This document shows positions 1 through 9,780 of a stretch of DNA of 12,462 nucleotides, piece by piece; positions within the stretch are counted from its first letter, which is position 1; each line of letters begins with the position of its first letter. Source of the DNA: an uncultured cyanobacterium (lineage in GTDB: Bacteria > Cyanobacteriota > Cyanobacteriia > PCC-6307 > Cyanobiaceae); the NCBI GenBank assembly GCA_903934745.1, contig CAIZOZ010000246.1:1-12462 (forward strand), written 5' to 3'. The translations under genes were made by a program, and so were the position numbers. Under the pieces are notes generated by a model. The model searched no databases. It worked only from the letters and a program-made list of their open reading frames with translations, and was not told the DNA's origin.

Positions 1-193
1 ATTTTTGGTTGCCAGGGCCAACTGATTATCTTTATTTCACAATTTTATCCAGCAACTGTTTTGGCTCTCCCGAGGGCCATATGTTAATTGGTAATCGACT
101 TAAAAAACTGCAAATTATTCATACTTTATTTATGATATTTGTATTTATTATCATTGTCGCTCGCGCCATTAATACCATTAATTGATTGCTGAT
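1..193. other. AT-rich non-coding flank downstream of the RTX lipase gene
   Basis: This stretch holds no supportable gene and is far richer in A and T than anything else in the window. It contains small dyads: ATTAAT-acc-ATTAAT at 168-182, ATGATA (132-137) with TATCAT (149-154), and a GC-rich hairpin at 63-78 (GGCTCT, loop CCCG, AGGGCC, with one G-U pair). None is followed by a clear U-run in the minus direction, so no canonical terminator for the lipase gene can be named, although the 63-78 hairpin might act as one. The composition could mark a recent insertion boundary or simply an unconstrained intergenic spacer. The left edge is cut, so its full length is unknown. Confidence 0.6.
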
Positions 194-2059
194 TCAGGCT
201 ATTATTAAGGAACTGAGTGCAAGTCCCTGGGGTTGGAATCCCGTGATCTCGATCACGGCGTCTTGGGCTGAACTGAAACCAGCCACCGTGTCATTGACCC
301 CCAGGAAGGTGCGGTTGCCGAAGCTGAAGCAAGCTGCTGCCGAGGCCGCGAAGTCAGAGCGGTTCAGCAGGGTTGTGATGGCGCTGGTGGTGAGCGCGGC
401 TCCCACCGATCCCAGCATCGCCACGGCACGAGCGCTGTTGCCGGGGGCGTCGATCTGGTCATAGCGCAGATCGAAATCGGTGATGCTTTCGAATCTGGGA
501 GCCTTGCTGGTGCCGCCGATCAAGCTGTCCAGGAGGCTGCTGTAGGCAAACGTGTCTGCTCCATCGCCGCCGGTCACGCTATCGATACCGCCGGCACCTT
601 CCAGGCGATTGTTTCCCTCGTTGCCGTTCAAGGTCTGGGCCAGAGCATTGCCTTTGGCCGTGAGGTTGGCGCGGCCACCCAGCACAATCTTCTCGATACT
701 GTTGCCGGTGCCGAGGGAGACATCGCGCAGGGCCACGATCGTGTCCAGGCTGCTGCTGGATCCGGCCGGATCGGCGATTCCCGCTTCCACGAAGCTGACT
801 TTCTGGGCGCCGCCGCCGGTGGTGAAGCCATCGATCGAGGCGAGGATCCCCAGACTTTTGCTGCGAACGGTCACCGCTCCCTCATGGCGTCGCGTGCCGC
901 TGGTGCTGCCGCTGTCGCTGAAGCGGTTGGACTGGAAGCTTCCCAGGAGCTCCTTCGTGGTGGCGGCGTTGGGGGCCAGGTAGCGGGCCAGGTCGGCGTA
1001 GAGGGTTGTGATTGCGCCATGGGCATCGCCTGCTGCGGTGTTACTGGCGAAGCCTTTGACGACGAAGGAATTAGCTGCGGTGCCGGCCACGGCGTTGTCG
1101 CCGGCAATACCGATGCTGAAGTTCGTCTCGGCCACCACGAAGGCCAGGGAAGCACCGGCGGTTACGGTTTTGGAGAGGTTGGGCACCTGATCAGTGGTGC
1201 TATTCGTTGTGTTGAGGTCATAGGCCCCATTGAGGCCTGAGGCGGCCGGATCCAGGGCGACCAAGCGCAGGTTGGCTGGAGATCCAAGGGCGATTGCCGT
1301 CTGGGTGCAGACATAGGCGCCAAGGCTGTGGCCCACCAAGGTCAGGGGCTTGCCGCTGTTGGCCAGGGGTTGGAGTTGTTGGCTGGCCCAGGTCGCCACG
1401 GCCTGCACACGGCCGGCGGCGTTGTAGGGAGCCACACCTGCAGGGCTGGGGTCGATCGATTCCACCCCCCAGTCCTGAAATAGCACCTGCACCTTGCCCG
1501 GAATGGCGATGGCGCTGGCCATGGCGGTGAAGGCGGCGCCGAAACCTGTCGGATCGTCCGGTGCCTTGCCGACGCCCTGGCCCCGCCAGCCATGGGTCAC
1601 CACCACGGTTTCCAGCGCTGGCAGGGCGGCCGTGCTGTTCACGCCTGTGCCGATGGGGTCATAGAGCCACAACAGGCGGCGCAAGGGTGTAGTACTGCTG
1701 CCGGGGACAGCCTCGAGCACCCTCCAGGGACTGCCAGGGGCCGCTGCCAGGGCGGCACGGTTGATCGCAGGCTTCAGCGGCACTGTCGCCTCCCCCTGGG
1801 TCGCCGGCGGCGGCGGGGCCTGCCCGATCAGCCTGGGGACGACGCTGCGGTTTTGGCGGTCGGGCGATTCGCCCAGGCGTTGCGGCTCAGGCGCCGTCTG
1901 GACAGCGGCGTTCGACGCCTCTGGCTGCAGCCAGGAACGGCCTGGTGCCAGGTCCAGTGCCACCAGGCCCGGCTCCAGCCCATCGGGCCGGCTGGCCACC
2001 AGGGAGTCCAACAGCACGGCCAGCGGATCGCGTCCGCTGTGGTCAGCGATGGTTCTCAT
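194..2059 (-). CDS. RTX-type secreted lipase (pancreatic-lipase-like domain, calcium-binding repeats, bluetail-like C-terminus)
   Basis: Probable extracellular or surface lipase/esterase of 621 residues. The catalytic domain has the pancreatic-lipase (Pfam Lipase) pattern: GHSLGAYV with nucleophile Ser245, VALDPA with Asp270, and a candidate His347 in DAHGAI. The Ser-Asp and Asp-His spacings (25 and 77) resemble those of the family. A glycine- and aspartate-rich stretch at about 470-505 (GNEGNNRLEG, GGDGADTF) matches RTX calcium-binding nonapeptides. The last ~110 residues (ITDFDLRYDQID, RTFLGVNDTVAGF, DAVIEITGF) resemble the cyanobacterial 'bluetail' domain. There is no N-terminal signal peptide, which fits C-terminal, type I-like secretion; this route is inferred and no transporter gene is nearby. 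The ATG at 2059 was chosen because a GTG at 2176 (39 residues longer, rich in Gln/Ser/Asp) would leave only 11 nt before uvrA. Neither start has a Shine-Dalgarno motif. The substrate is unknown. Confidence 0.82.
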   Translation of the reverse strand: MRTIADHSGRDPLAVLLDSLVASRPDGLEPGLVALDLAPGRSWLQPEASNAAVQTAPEPQRLGESPDRQNRSVVPRLIGQAPPPPATQGEATVPLKPAINRAALAAAPGSPWRVLEAVPGSSTTPLRRLLWLYDPIGTGVNSTAALPALETVVVTHGWRGQGVGKAPDDPTGFGAAFTAMASAIAIPGKVQVLFQDWGVESIDPSPAGVAPYNAAGRVQAVATWASQQLQPLANSGKPLTLVGHSLGAYVCTQTAIALGSPANLRLVALDPAASGLNGAYDLNTTNSTTDQVPNLSKTVTAGASLAFVVAETNFSIGIAGDNAVAGTAANSFVVKGFASNTAAGDAHGAITTLYADLARYLAPNAATTKELLGSFQSNRFSDSGSTSGTRRHEGAVTVRSKSLGILASIDGFTTGGGAQKVSFVEAGIADPAGSSSSLDTIVALRDVSLGTGNSIEKIVLGGRANLTAKGNALAQTLNGNEGNNRLEGAGGIDSVTGGDGADTFAYSSLLDSLIGGTSKAPRFESITDFDLRYDQIDAPGNSARAVAMLGSVGAALTTSAITTLLNRSDFAASAAACFSFGNRTFLGVNDTVAGFSSAQDAVIEITGFQPQGLALSSLIIA

Positions 2060-2071
2060 GGTGGTGTCGGG

Positions 2072-2097
2072 GTGACCGGGAGCAGCTGAGCGGTCAC
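2072..2097. repeat. Perfect 7-bp inverted repeat upstream of the lipase start
   Basis: GTGACCG (2072-2078) and CGGTCAC (2091-2097) form a perfect dyad with a 12-nt spacer that itself contains the palindrome CAGCTG (2083-2088). It sits 12 nt upstream of the chosen lipase ATG, in the spacer shared with divergent uvrA. It could be an operator or an mRNA hairpin over the ribosome entry region of the lipase message. It does not match the NtcA pattern (GTA-N8-TAC). If the lipase starts at 2176 instead, the dyad is inside coding sequence. The symmetry is certain; the function is not. Confidence 0.5.
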
Positions 2098-2187
2098 GGT
2101 CTCCACTTTGCTGGTTCTGCTGGGGATTGGCCTGTCGACTGCTGTCGGCCTGTCCCCCGTAAGATCCGATGTTCACGAAGATGCTGG

Positions 2188-5280
<3,093 letters not shown>

Positions 5281-5284
5281 GCCT

Positions 5285-6886
5285 TTGGCTGCAGATCTGG
5301 CGGCCCGCTTCCCCTCCCCCCGAGTTCATGCGAGCCTGAAGGCCTCTTTCCCTGCCGGCATCTTGCGGATCAGTTTTCCTGGTGGTCGGGCCCTGACCTG
5401 TGGCCTGCTGGCTCTGATCAGCGCCTCGCCCCTTTGTGGCCGTCCGGCCCACGCCCTGGAAGAGATCCAGCTGCGGCTGCCCCTGCTTGAGACCTACTTC
5501 AGCATCAAGGTGAGTGAGCTCGGCAGCCGTCAGCTGCTCCAGCAGGGCAACAGTGATCTGGCCGAGCTGGATCGGGCCAGCAACGGCGCTCTGGGTCGCC
5601 AGCTGGAGCAGCTGTTCGACACCCCCTTGCCGTTGCGGGTCAAGAAGCTGGTGGCCAATTCCGCCGGTACCCCCCTGTTTGAGCAGGCCCTGCTGGTGGC
5701 TTCGATTCTGGGCAAAATTGATGGCCTGCCGACCAAGGTGAATGGCGAGCAGCTCAACGAGGCTCTGGAGAAGGCCAAGGTCAATGGTGAGTTGACGCTG
5801 CTCGGCTTGATTCAGGCGTTGCCAGGCCATACGGCCACCCTCGATTTCGAGCCGGCGGTGCGAGGTCTCACCCGGCTCAAGCGCCAGCAATCGGAGGCGC
5901 GGCAGCTGATCACCAGCCTCTCGGCGGTGGCTGTTGATCCGAAGCTGCTGGCCCTCGGTCCCCTGGTGCCGCTGCAGAGCAAGGCCAGTGTGGTGGTGAA
6001 GCACCGCCCTGCTCCCCTGGAGCTGGAAGTGATCCGGCCAGCGCAGGGGGGCAATGGCCAGCTTGTGATCATTTCCCATGGCCTCTGGGATGGCCCCACC
6101 AGTTTCGAGGGTTGGGCCCGTCAGCTGGCCAGCAACGGCTACACGGTGGTGTTGCCCTTCCATCCCGGCAGTGACAGCAGCCAGCAGCAGGCCATGCTTT
6201 CCGGTAGTGCCCCACCCCCAGGTCCGGAGGAGCTGAAGCTGCGGCCGCTGGATGTTTCGGCGGTGATCGATGCCGTGGCGGATGGCCGCATTGCCGGTCT
6301 GAAAGGCGTTCAAGCTGAGCGCGTCGTGGTGATCGGCCATTCCTGGGGTGCCACCACGGCCCTGCAGTTGGCGGGGGCGACGCCCAGCTCCCAATTGCTG
6401 AAGCAGCGCTGCAGCAGCCTTGATGATCCAGCTCGCAATCTCAGCTGGGTGCTGCAGTGCAGCTTTCTGGATGCGGCCGATCGCGCCGGGTTGGTGGATC
6501 CACGCGTGATCGCGGTGGCGGCGGTCAGTCCGCCGCTCAATTTGCTGTTTGCGCCTGGGGCGTCGATCGGCTTGCAGGCGCGGGTGCTGTTGGTGAGCGG
6601 CAGCCAGGACTGGGTGGTGCCTGCGGATCCGGAGGCGATTGATCCCTTCCGATCCTCCACGCCTGGTGGTCACGACCTGGTGCTGGTGGCTGGCGGCGAT
6701 CATTTCAACCTGCGTGGCCCCCAGGACACGGCCGGTGGACCTTTGCGGGGCCTGTTGCTGGCCTGGGTTAACGGTGCCTTTGCGGCCGGATCGGCTGTGC
6801 GCCCAGCGCCGGGCGCGCCCAGCTTGCTGCCCCCTTCAGGCTGGGGTGATGACGAGATGGCCCTGGTGCGGGTGTCGCGTCCATAG
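5285..6886 (+). CDS. Exported DUF1400 / alpha-beta hydrolase
   Basis: Predicted serine hydrolase of the cyanobacterial type that carries an N-terminal DUF1400 region. From the TTG at 5285 it is 533 residues. A hydrophobic stretch at about 36-55 followed by a PAHALEE-like cleavage region suggests export to the periplasm or thylakoid lumen. The DUF1400-like helical part follows (about 60-200), then the hydrolase fold: oxyanion-region HGLWDG, nucleophile Ser353 in GHSWG, Asp442 in GSQDWVVP and His473 in GGDHF, a complete triad. The fold resembles dienelactone hydrolase or PAF-acetylhydrolase-like esterases; the substrate is unknown. No ATG lies in frame near the 5' end; TTG at 5285 (4 nt after the uvrA stop) or TTG at 5363 are the candidates, and the latter gives a more normal short signal peptide. 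The tight spacing implies an operon with uvrA. Confidence 0.85.
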   Translation: MAADLAARFPSPRVHASLKASFPAGILRISFPGGRALTCGLLALISASPLCGRPAHALEEIQLRLPLLETYFSIKVSELGSRQLLQQGNSDLAELDRASNGALGRQLEQLFDTPLPLRVKKLVANSAGTPLFEQALLVASILGKIDGLPTKVNGEQLNEALEKAKVNGELTLLGLIQALPGHTATLDFEPAVRGLTRLKRQQSEARQLITSLSAVAVDPKLLALGPLVPLQSKASVVVKHRPAPLELEVIRPAQGGNGQLVIISHGLWDGPTSFEGWARQLASNGYTVVLPFHPGSDSSQQQAMLSGSAPPPGPEELKLRPLDVSAVIDAVADGRIAGLKGVQAERVVVIGHSWGATTALQLAGATPSSQLLKQRCSSLDDPARNLSWVLQCSFLDAADRAGLVDPRVIAVAAVSPPLNLLFAPGASIGLQARVLLVSGSQDWVVPADPEAIDPFRSSTPGGHDLVLVAGGDHFNLRGPQDTAGGPLRGLLLAWVNGAFAAGSAVRPAPGAPSLLPPSGWGDDEMALVRVSRP

Positions 6887-6908
6887 CCTGGCCACTGGCT
6901 GGGCCTTT
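6886..6908 (+). terminator. Candidate weak hairpin terminator between convergent genes
   Basis: GCCTGGCC (6886-6893) and GGCTGGGC (6897-6904) can form an 8-bp stem with two G-U pairs and a 3-nt loop, followed by CTTT. It overlaps the last base of the hydrolase stop codon in the 41-nt space between the convergent hydrolase and LCP genes. The U-run is short, so intrinsic termination would be weak. Confidence 0.3.
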
Positions 6909-6932
6909 GCGGTTCAGTCTTTGCGGTTCAGT
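6905..6932. repeat. Perfect 14-bp tandem duplication across the LCP stop codon
   Basis: CTTTGCGGTTCAGT occurs twice head to tail (6905-6918 and 6919-6932). The right copy contains the TGA stop of the LCP gene (6928-6930 on the minus strand); the left copy lies wholly in the intergenic space. It looks like a recent small duplication, for example by replication slippage. Confidence 0.9.
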
Positions 6933-7977
6933 TGCTGGGCTCTTCGCCGTTGCCGGTTGGATGCAGGGTGTTGGAGTTTGGCATCCAGTAGCTGAGATCG
7001 TTCTCCCAGTACAGCCTGCCGGGTAGACGGCTGGTGCTGAGCTTGGTGTGGGCCATGGCGCTCATCAACTGGGTGAGCTCAAGCGGCGAGAGATCAGTGA
7101 GGATGTCATCGCCGGCGATTTTCAGTAGGGCTGGCAACTTGGTGATTGTGCTGGGCTGGGCCATTTTTTCGAACACCTTGGCCAGCACCAGCCGCTGCCG
7201 TTCCATCCGGCCGAGATCACCAAATTCGTCGTGGCGGAAGCGCAAAAATCCTTCGAGATTTTCACCTTTGAGGTTCTGCAATCCTGGTTGTAGATCAATG
7301 TACAGACCCTGAGAATTGTCCACGTAGTACATCCGCTTTGGCACGTCCACCTCCACACCACCGAGGGCGTCGGCCACCTTGGCCACAGCGTTGAGATTCA
7401 GCTTCAGATGGCGATCCACCGGAGCGCCCACCAGTTTGGACACCTCAGCCTTGGCGCTATCCATGCCGCCAAGCTCGAACAGGGCATTGGCCTTGACCGT
7501 ACCCAGTTTTTCGGATTCGACGTAGGTGTCGCGGGGCACCTGGGTGATCTGGGTGATGTCCTTTTTCACCTCGACCGTGAACATCACGTCCGTGTTGTCA
7601 GCCACGTTGTCGCGGCCCAGGATCAACACGCGGTGCTGGCGGAAGCTGAGGGGATTGACCATCGCGGCCAGGCCTTGAGGCGCGCGACTCAGGCCAGCCA
7701 GCAGCTGTCTGGTGATTTGGGGCAGCTGCTGGCTGGCCAAGTGGAACAGCTGCTGGCTGTAGGGGCTGGCCAGCCCATAGCCGAGCGCTACCCCGAGCGC
7801 GAAGGTGAACAACCCTCGCCTGCGGCGTTGTTTGGGTGGCGGAGTGGATTGCCGCCGCGCCAGCAGTTCTGGCACGGCGTTGGACAAGGGTTCGGACCCA
7901 GAGCGGCCGTGATGATCCCGGGAGCGCTTGGTGAGCGATGGGGTCGGGACTGACGGACGGGAAACAGCCTTGCCCAT
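6928..7977 (-). CDS. LytR-CpsA-Psr (LCP) family glycopolymer ligase
   Basis: LCP proteins transfer lipid-linked glycopolymers to peptidoglycan at the outer face of the cytoplasmic membrane. The 349-residue protein has a basic, Ser/Pro-rich cytoplasmic N-terminus ending in RRRR (51-54), one membrane helix (about 55-71) and a complete extracytoplasmic LCP domain: VLILGRDN (Asp123) with NTD (Asp130), the hallmark VPRDT (Arg149/Asp150), FRHDEFGDLGRMERQR with Arg248, Arg257 and Arg260, and the usual C-terminal helices. The ATG at 7977 is preferred over a GTG at 7998 because an AGGAG lies just upstream. It follows purT on the same strand after 63 nt. In cyanobacteria the likely polymers are wall-linked polysaccharides, but the acceptor and donor cannot be read from sequence. 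No sign of truncation. Confidence 0.93.
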   Translation of the reverse strand: MGKAVSRPSVPTPSLTKRSRDHHGRSGSEPLSNAVPELLARRQSTPPPKQRRRRGLFTFALGVALGYGLASPYSQQLFHLASQQLPQITRQLLAGLSRAPQGLAAMVNPLSFRQHRVLILGRDNVADNTDVMFTVEVKKDITQITQVPRDTYVESEKLGTVKANALFELGGMDSAKAEVSKLVGAPVDRHLKLNLNAVAKVADALGGVEVDVPKRMYYVDNSQGLYIDLQPGLQNLKGENLEGFLRFRHDEFGDLGRMERQRLVLAKVFEKMAQPSTITKLPALLKIAGDDILTDLSPLELTQLMSAMAHTKLSTSRLPGRLYWENDLSYWMPNSNTLHPTGNGEEPSN

Positions 7978-7981
7978 CGTT

Positions 7982-7986
7982 CTCCT
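7982..7986 (-). promoter_or_regulatory. Shine-Dalgarno site of the LCP gene
   Basis: AGGAG on the minus strand, 4 nt before the ATG at 7977. It decides between this start and the upstream in-frame GTG at 7998. Confidence 0.65.
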
Positions 7987-8040
7987 GGCTGGGTGCACCT
8001 TACGGCCTGAAGATTGTCCAGGCCAGGGGTGTCGGCGGGT

Positions 8041-9234
8041 TTAACGGCTGGCACGCACCCGGATATGGCCGGCGGCGGCATCGGCGCGCGCTCGGGCCTG
8101 CCCTTCATCGTCGCCGCGGGCCAGGGCGACGCCCATGCGCCGCAGGGGCCTGGCCTCGGGCTTGCCAAACAGGAGCACCTGGGTTTCGGGGATGGCCAGG
8201 GCAGCGGCGACTCCTTCGTAGTGCACGGTGCTGCCAGCAGCTTCGGCCAGGATCACGCGGCTGGCGGCTGGGCCCAGGCCGCGGATCGCCGGGATCGGCA
8301 GCCCGAGCACAGCGCGCAGGTGCAGTTCGAATTCACTCAGGTTCTGACCCACCAAGGTGACCAGGCCCGTGTCATGGGGGCGGGGGGAGAGCTCCGAGAA
8401 CACCACCTCCTCCTGGCCGGGGCTGCCACAGAGGAAGAACTCCACCCCGAACAGGCCAGCACCGCCCAGCTCGTCGGTGACCCGCCGGGCCATCGCCTGG
8501 GCGGCCTGCAGCTGGCTGGGTCCCAGCACGGCCGGCTGCCAGCTGCATTGGTAGTCGCCCCGTTCCTGGATGTGACCGATCGGCGGACAGAACAGGGTGG
8601 GGCCATCCCATGGCTTCACGGTCAGCAGGGTGATCTCCAGCTCAAAGCGCAGGAACTCCTCAACGATCACCCGGGCTCCTTCGCCGCGGGCTCCGGCCAT
8701 GGCCGCCTGCCAGGCGGCGCCGATCTGCTCTGGTTCCAGCACCAGGCTCTGACCTTTGCCTGAGGAGCTCATCACTGGTTTAACCACCACGGGCCAGCCC
8801 AGCGGTGCGGCGGCGGCGGCCAGCTCGGCGGCACTTTCGGCATAGGCAAAGCGGGCCGTGCGCAGGCCCAGCGGCCCAGCCGCCAGGTCGCGGATGCGGT
8901 CGCGGTTCATGGTCATGGCCGTGGCCCGCGCCGTGGGGATGACGGTGATGCCCTCGCTCTCCAGCTCCACCAGGGCATCTACGGCCAGAGCCTCGATCTC
9001 GGGAATCACCAGATCCGGCTGGTGGCGACGCACCACGGCTTTGAGGGCCTCCGGATCTGTCATCGCCACCACCTCAGCCTGATCGGCCACCTGCATCGCT
9101 GGCGCCCCCGGATAGCGGTCAACGGCGATCACGTGGCAGCCCAGTCGCTGGGCAGCGATCGCCACCTCCTTACCCAGTTCACCGCTGCCCAGCAACATCA
9201 GCGTGCGGGGAAAGGAGGCTGATTCGGATGTCAT
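8041..9234 (-). CDS. purT: Formate-dependent phosphoribosylglycinamide formyltransferase (PurT, GAR transformylase 2)
   Basis: Catalyses the third step of purine synthesis without folate: formate, ATP and GAR give formyl-GAR, ADP and phosphate. It is an ATP-grasp enzyme of 397 residues, close to the ~392 of E. coli PurT. Visible motifs are the N-terminal nucleotide-fold loop GSGELGKE (16-23), PEIEA with Glu81, the ATP-grasp loop MSSSGKGQS (155-163), VEEF near 191-194, GVEFF near 263-267 and ELSPRPHDTG (281-290), which holds metal- and substrate-binding residues. The ATG at 9234 matches the family N-terminus; a GTG at 9252 would add only six residues. No Shine-Dalgarno motif is evident. It is divergent from a small membrane-protein gene (71-nt gap) and followed by the LCP gene on the same strand. 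Confidence 0.97.
   Translation of the reverse strand: MTSESASFPRTLMLLGSGELGKEVAIAAQRLGCHVIAVDRYPGAPAMQVADQAEVVAMTDPEALKAVVRRHQPDLVIPEIEALAVDALVELESEGITVIPTARATAMTMNRDRIRDLAAGPLGLRTARFAYAESAAELAAAAAPLGWPVVVKPVMSSSGKGQSLVLEPEQIGAAWQAAMAGARGEGARVIVEEFLRFELEITLLTVKPWDGPTLFCPPIGHIQERGDYQCSWQPAVLGPSQLQAAQAMARRVTDELGGAGLFGVEFFLCGSPGQEEVVFSELSPRPHDTGLVTLVGQNLSEFELHLRAVLGLPIPAIRGLGPAASRVILAEAAGSTVHYEGVAAALAIPETQVLLFGKPEARPLRRMGVALARGDDEGQARARADAAAGHIRVRASR
9155..9162. other. HIP1 octamer GCGATCGC
   Basis: The highly iterated palindrome of many cyanobacteria occurs here inside purT. It is the only copy noticed by eye in the window, which fits the picocyanobacterial lineage, where HIP1 is scarce, better than freshwater beta-cyanobacteria. 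Confidence 0.6.
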
Positions 9235-9305
9235 GGGACGATCACCAACCACCCGATCCTGCCCTGCGGGCCGCTGGCCGGCGGGGCTTCACGTAGCGTG
9301 CCGCC

Positions 9306-9482
9306 ATGCTTCGTTCCGCCCTGAGCCTGCCCCTGGCCCTGCAGACCGCTGGCGATGCCGCTGGCGGCGCCTTGCCGTTCGGCCTGGAGCTGGCCGATCT
9401 CCAGACCTGGACCCTGATCTATCTGGGCCTGTCGTCTCTGGGTTTCGTGGCGGTCTGGGTGGTGGGTCTGCTGCGGCGCTGA
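9306..9482 (+). CDS. Small single-helix membrane protein, 58 residues, unknown function
   Basis: I do not recognise this protein. The 58-residue frame starts at ATG 9306 and ends at TGA 9482. The first ~30 residues are Ala/Gly/Leu-rich; residues 36-56 form a clear membrane helix (WTLIYLGLSSLGFVAVWVVG) ended by two arginines. This shape resembles the small one-helix subunits of photosynthetic complexes, but no specific family is claimed. It fills the space between purT (divergent) and the convergent 78-residue protein gene, from which it is separated by only 3 nt. There is no Shine-Dalgarno motif. The codon use is like its neighbours, which supports coding. Confidence 0.65.
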   Translation: MLRSALSLPLALQTAGDAAGGALPFGLELADLQTWTLIYLGLSSLGFVAVWVVGLLRR

Positions 9483-9485
9483 GGC

Positions 9486-9722
9486 TCAGGGGAACACGGT
9501 CAATTGCCGCTCGGCCGTTTCCTCGTTGATGAAGCCATAGGCCTCGAACACGGCCGGATCCGGGTGGGTGATGCGCTGGCCGAGGCTGTCTCGCTCCAGC
9601 TGGAAACCTTCGGCGGCCAGGCGACGCATGAGGGCTGCGGCTTCTTCGAAACGGGCCGCCATCGAATCAAGGCTGGCGCAATCGGCAGTGAGGCCCGCTT
9701 CTCTCCAGGTGAAGTACGCCAT
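9486..9722 (-). CDS. Conserved-type small soluble protein, 78 residues, unknown function
   Basis: A 78-residue protein with no signal peptide or membrane helix. Residues 16-42 look like an amphipathic helix (ASLDSMAARFEEAAALMRRL), followed by a short mixed region with ITHPDPAVFEAYGF. The overall look is that of small hypothetical proteins of picocyanobacteria, but I cannot assign a function. The frame stays open upstream to 9827, overlapping mraY; the ATG at 9722 is chosen because AGGAG lies 7 nt before it and because the upstream translation is Cys/Trp-rich and implausible. It lies 58 nt downstream of mraY on the same strand, so it may share its transcript. Confidence 0.8.
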   Translation of the reverse strand: MAYFTWREAGLTADCASLDSMAARFEEAAALMRRLAAEGFQLERDSLGQRITHPDPAVFEAYGFINEETAERQLTVFP

Positions 9723-9729
9723 GACTGAA

Positions 9730-9734
9730 CTCCT
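9730..9734 (-). promoter_or_regulatory. Shine-Dalgarno site of the 78-residue protein gene
   Basis: AGGAG on the minus strand with a 7-nt spacer to the ATG at 9722. This is close to ideal spacing and fixes the start well inside the longer open frame. Confidence 0.75.
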
Positions 9735-9780
9735 GTCGTCGGGGATGGGGTGACCGCCGATCGGGCCTGGGGCTGACCGC

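Noticed and set aside
63..78. GC hairpin as intrinsic terminator of the lipase gene
   Set aside because: It lies about 115 nt past the stop and is followed in the minus direction by AAAAC, not a U-run.
1945..2187. Upstream in-frame extension of uvrA by 81 codons
   Set aside because: The translation is Pro/Arg/Trp-rich, unlike any UvrA, and lies opposite the lipase gene; ATG 2188 is the sensible start.
7408..7953. Plus-strand 181-codon frame opposite the LCP gene
   Set aside because: A shadow of the LCP gene, which has a complete motif set and a Shine-Dalgarno site on the minus strand.
8014..8763. Plus-strand 249-codon frame opposite purT
   Set aside because: A shadow of purT; no domain signal and Gly/Gln/His-rich composition.
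9747..9780. GGGGTGACCGC and GGGGCTGACCGC near-repeats, the first sharing 10 bases with 2069-2078
   Set aside because: Many 10-base matches are expected by chance in 12 kb of GC-rich DNA, and the two sites have no shared context.
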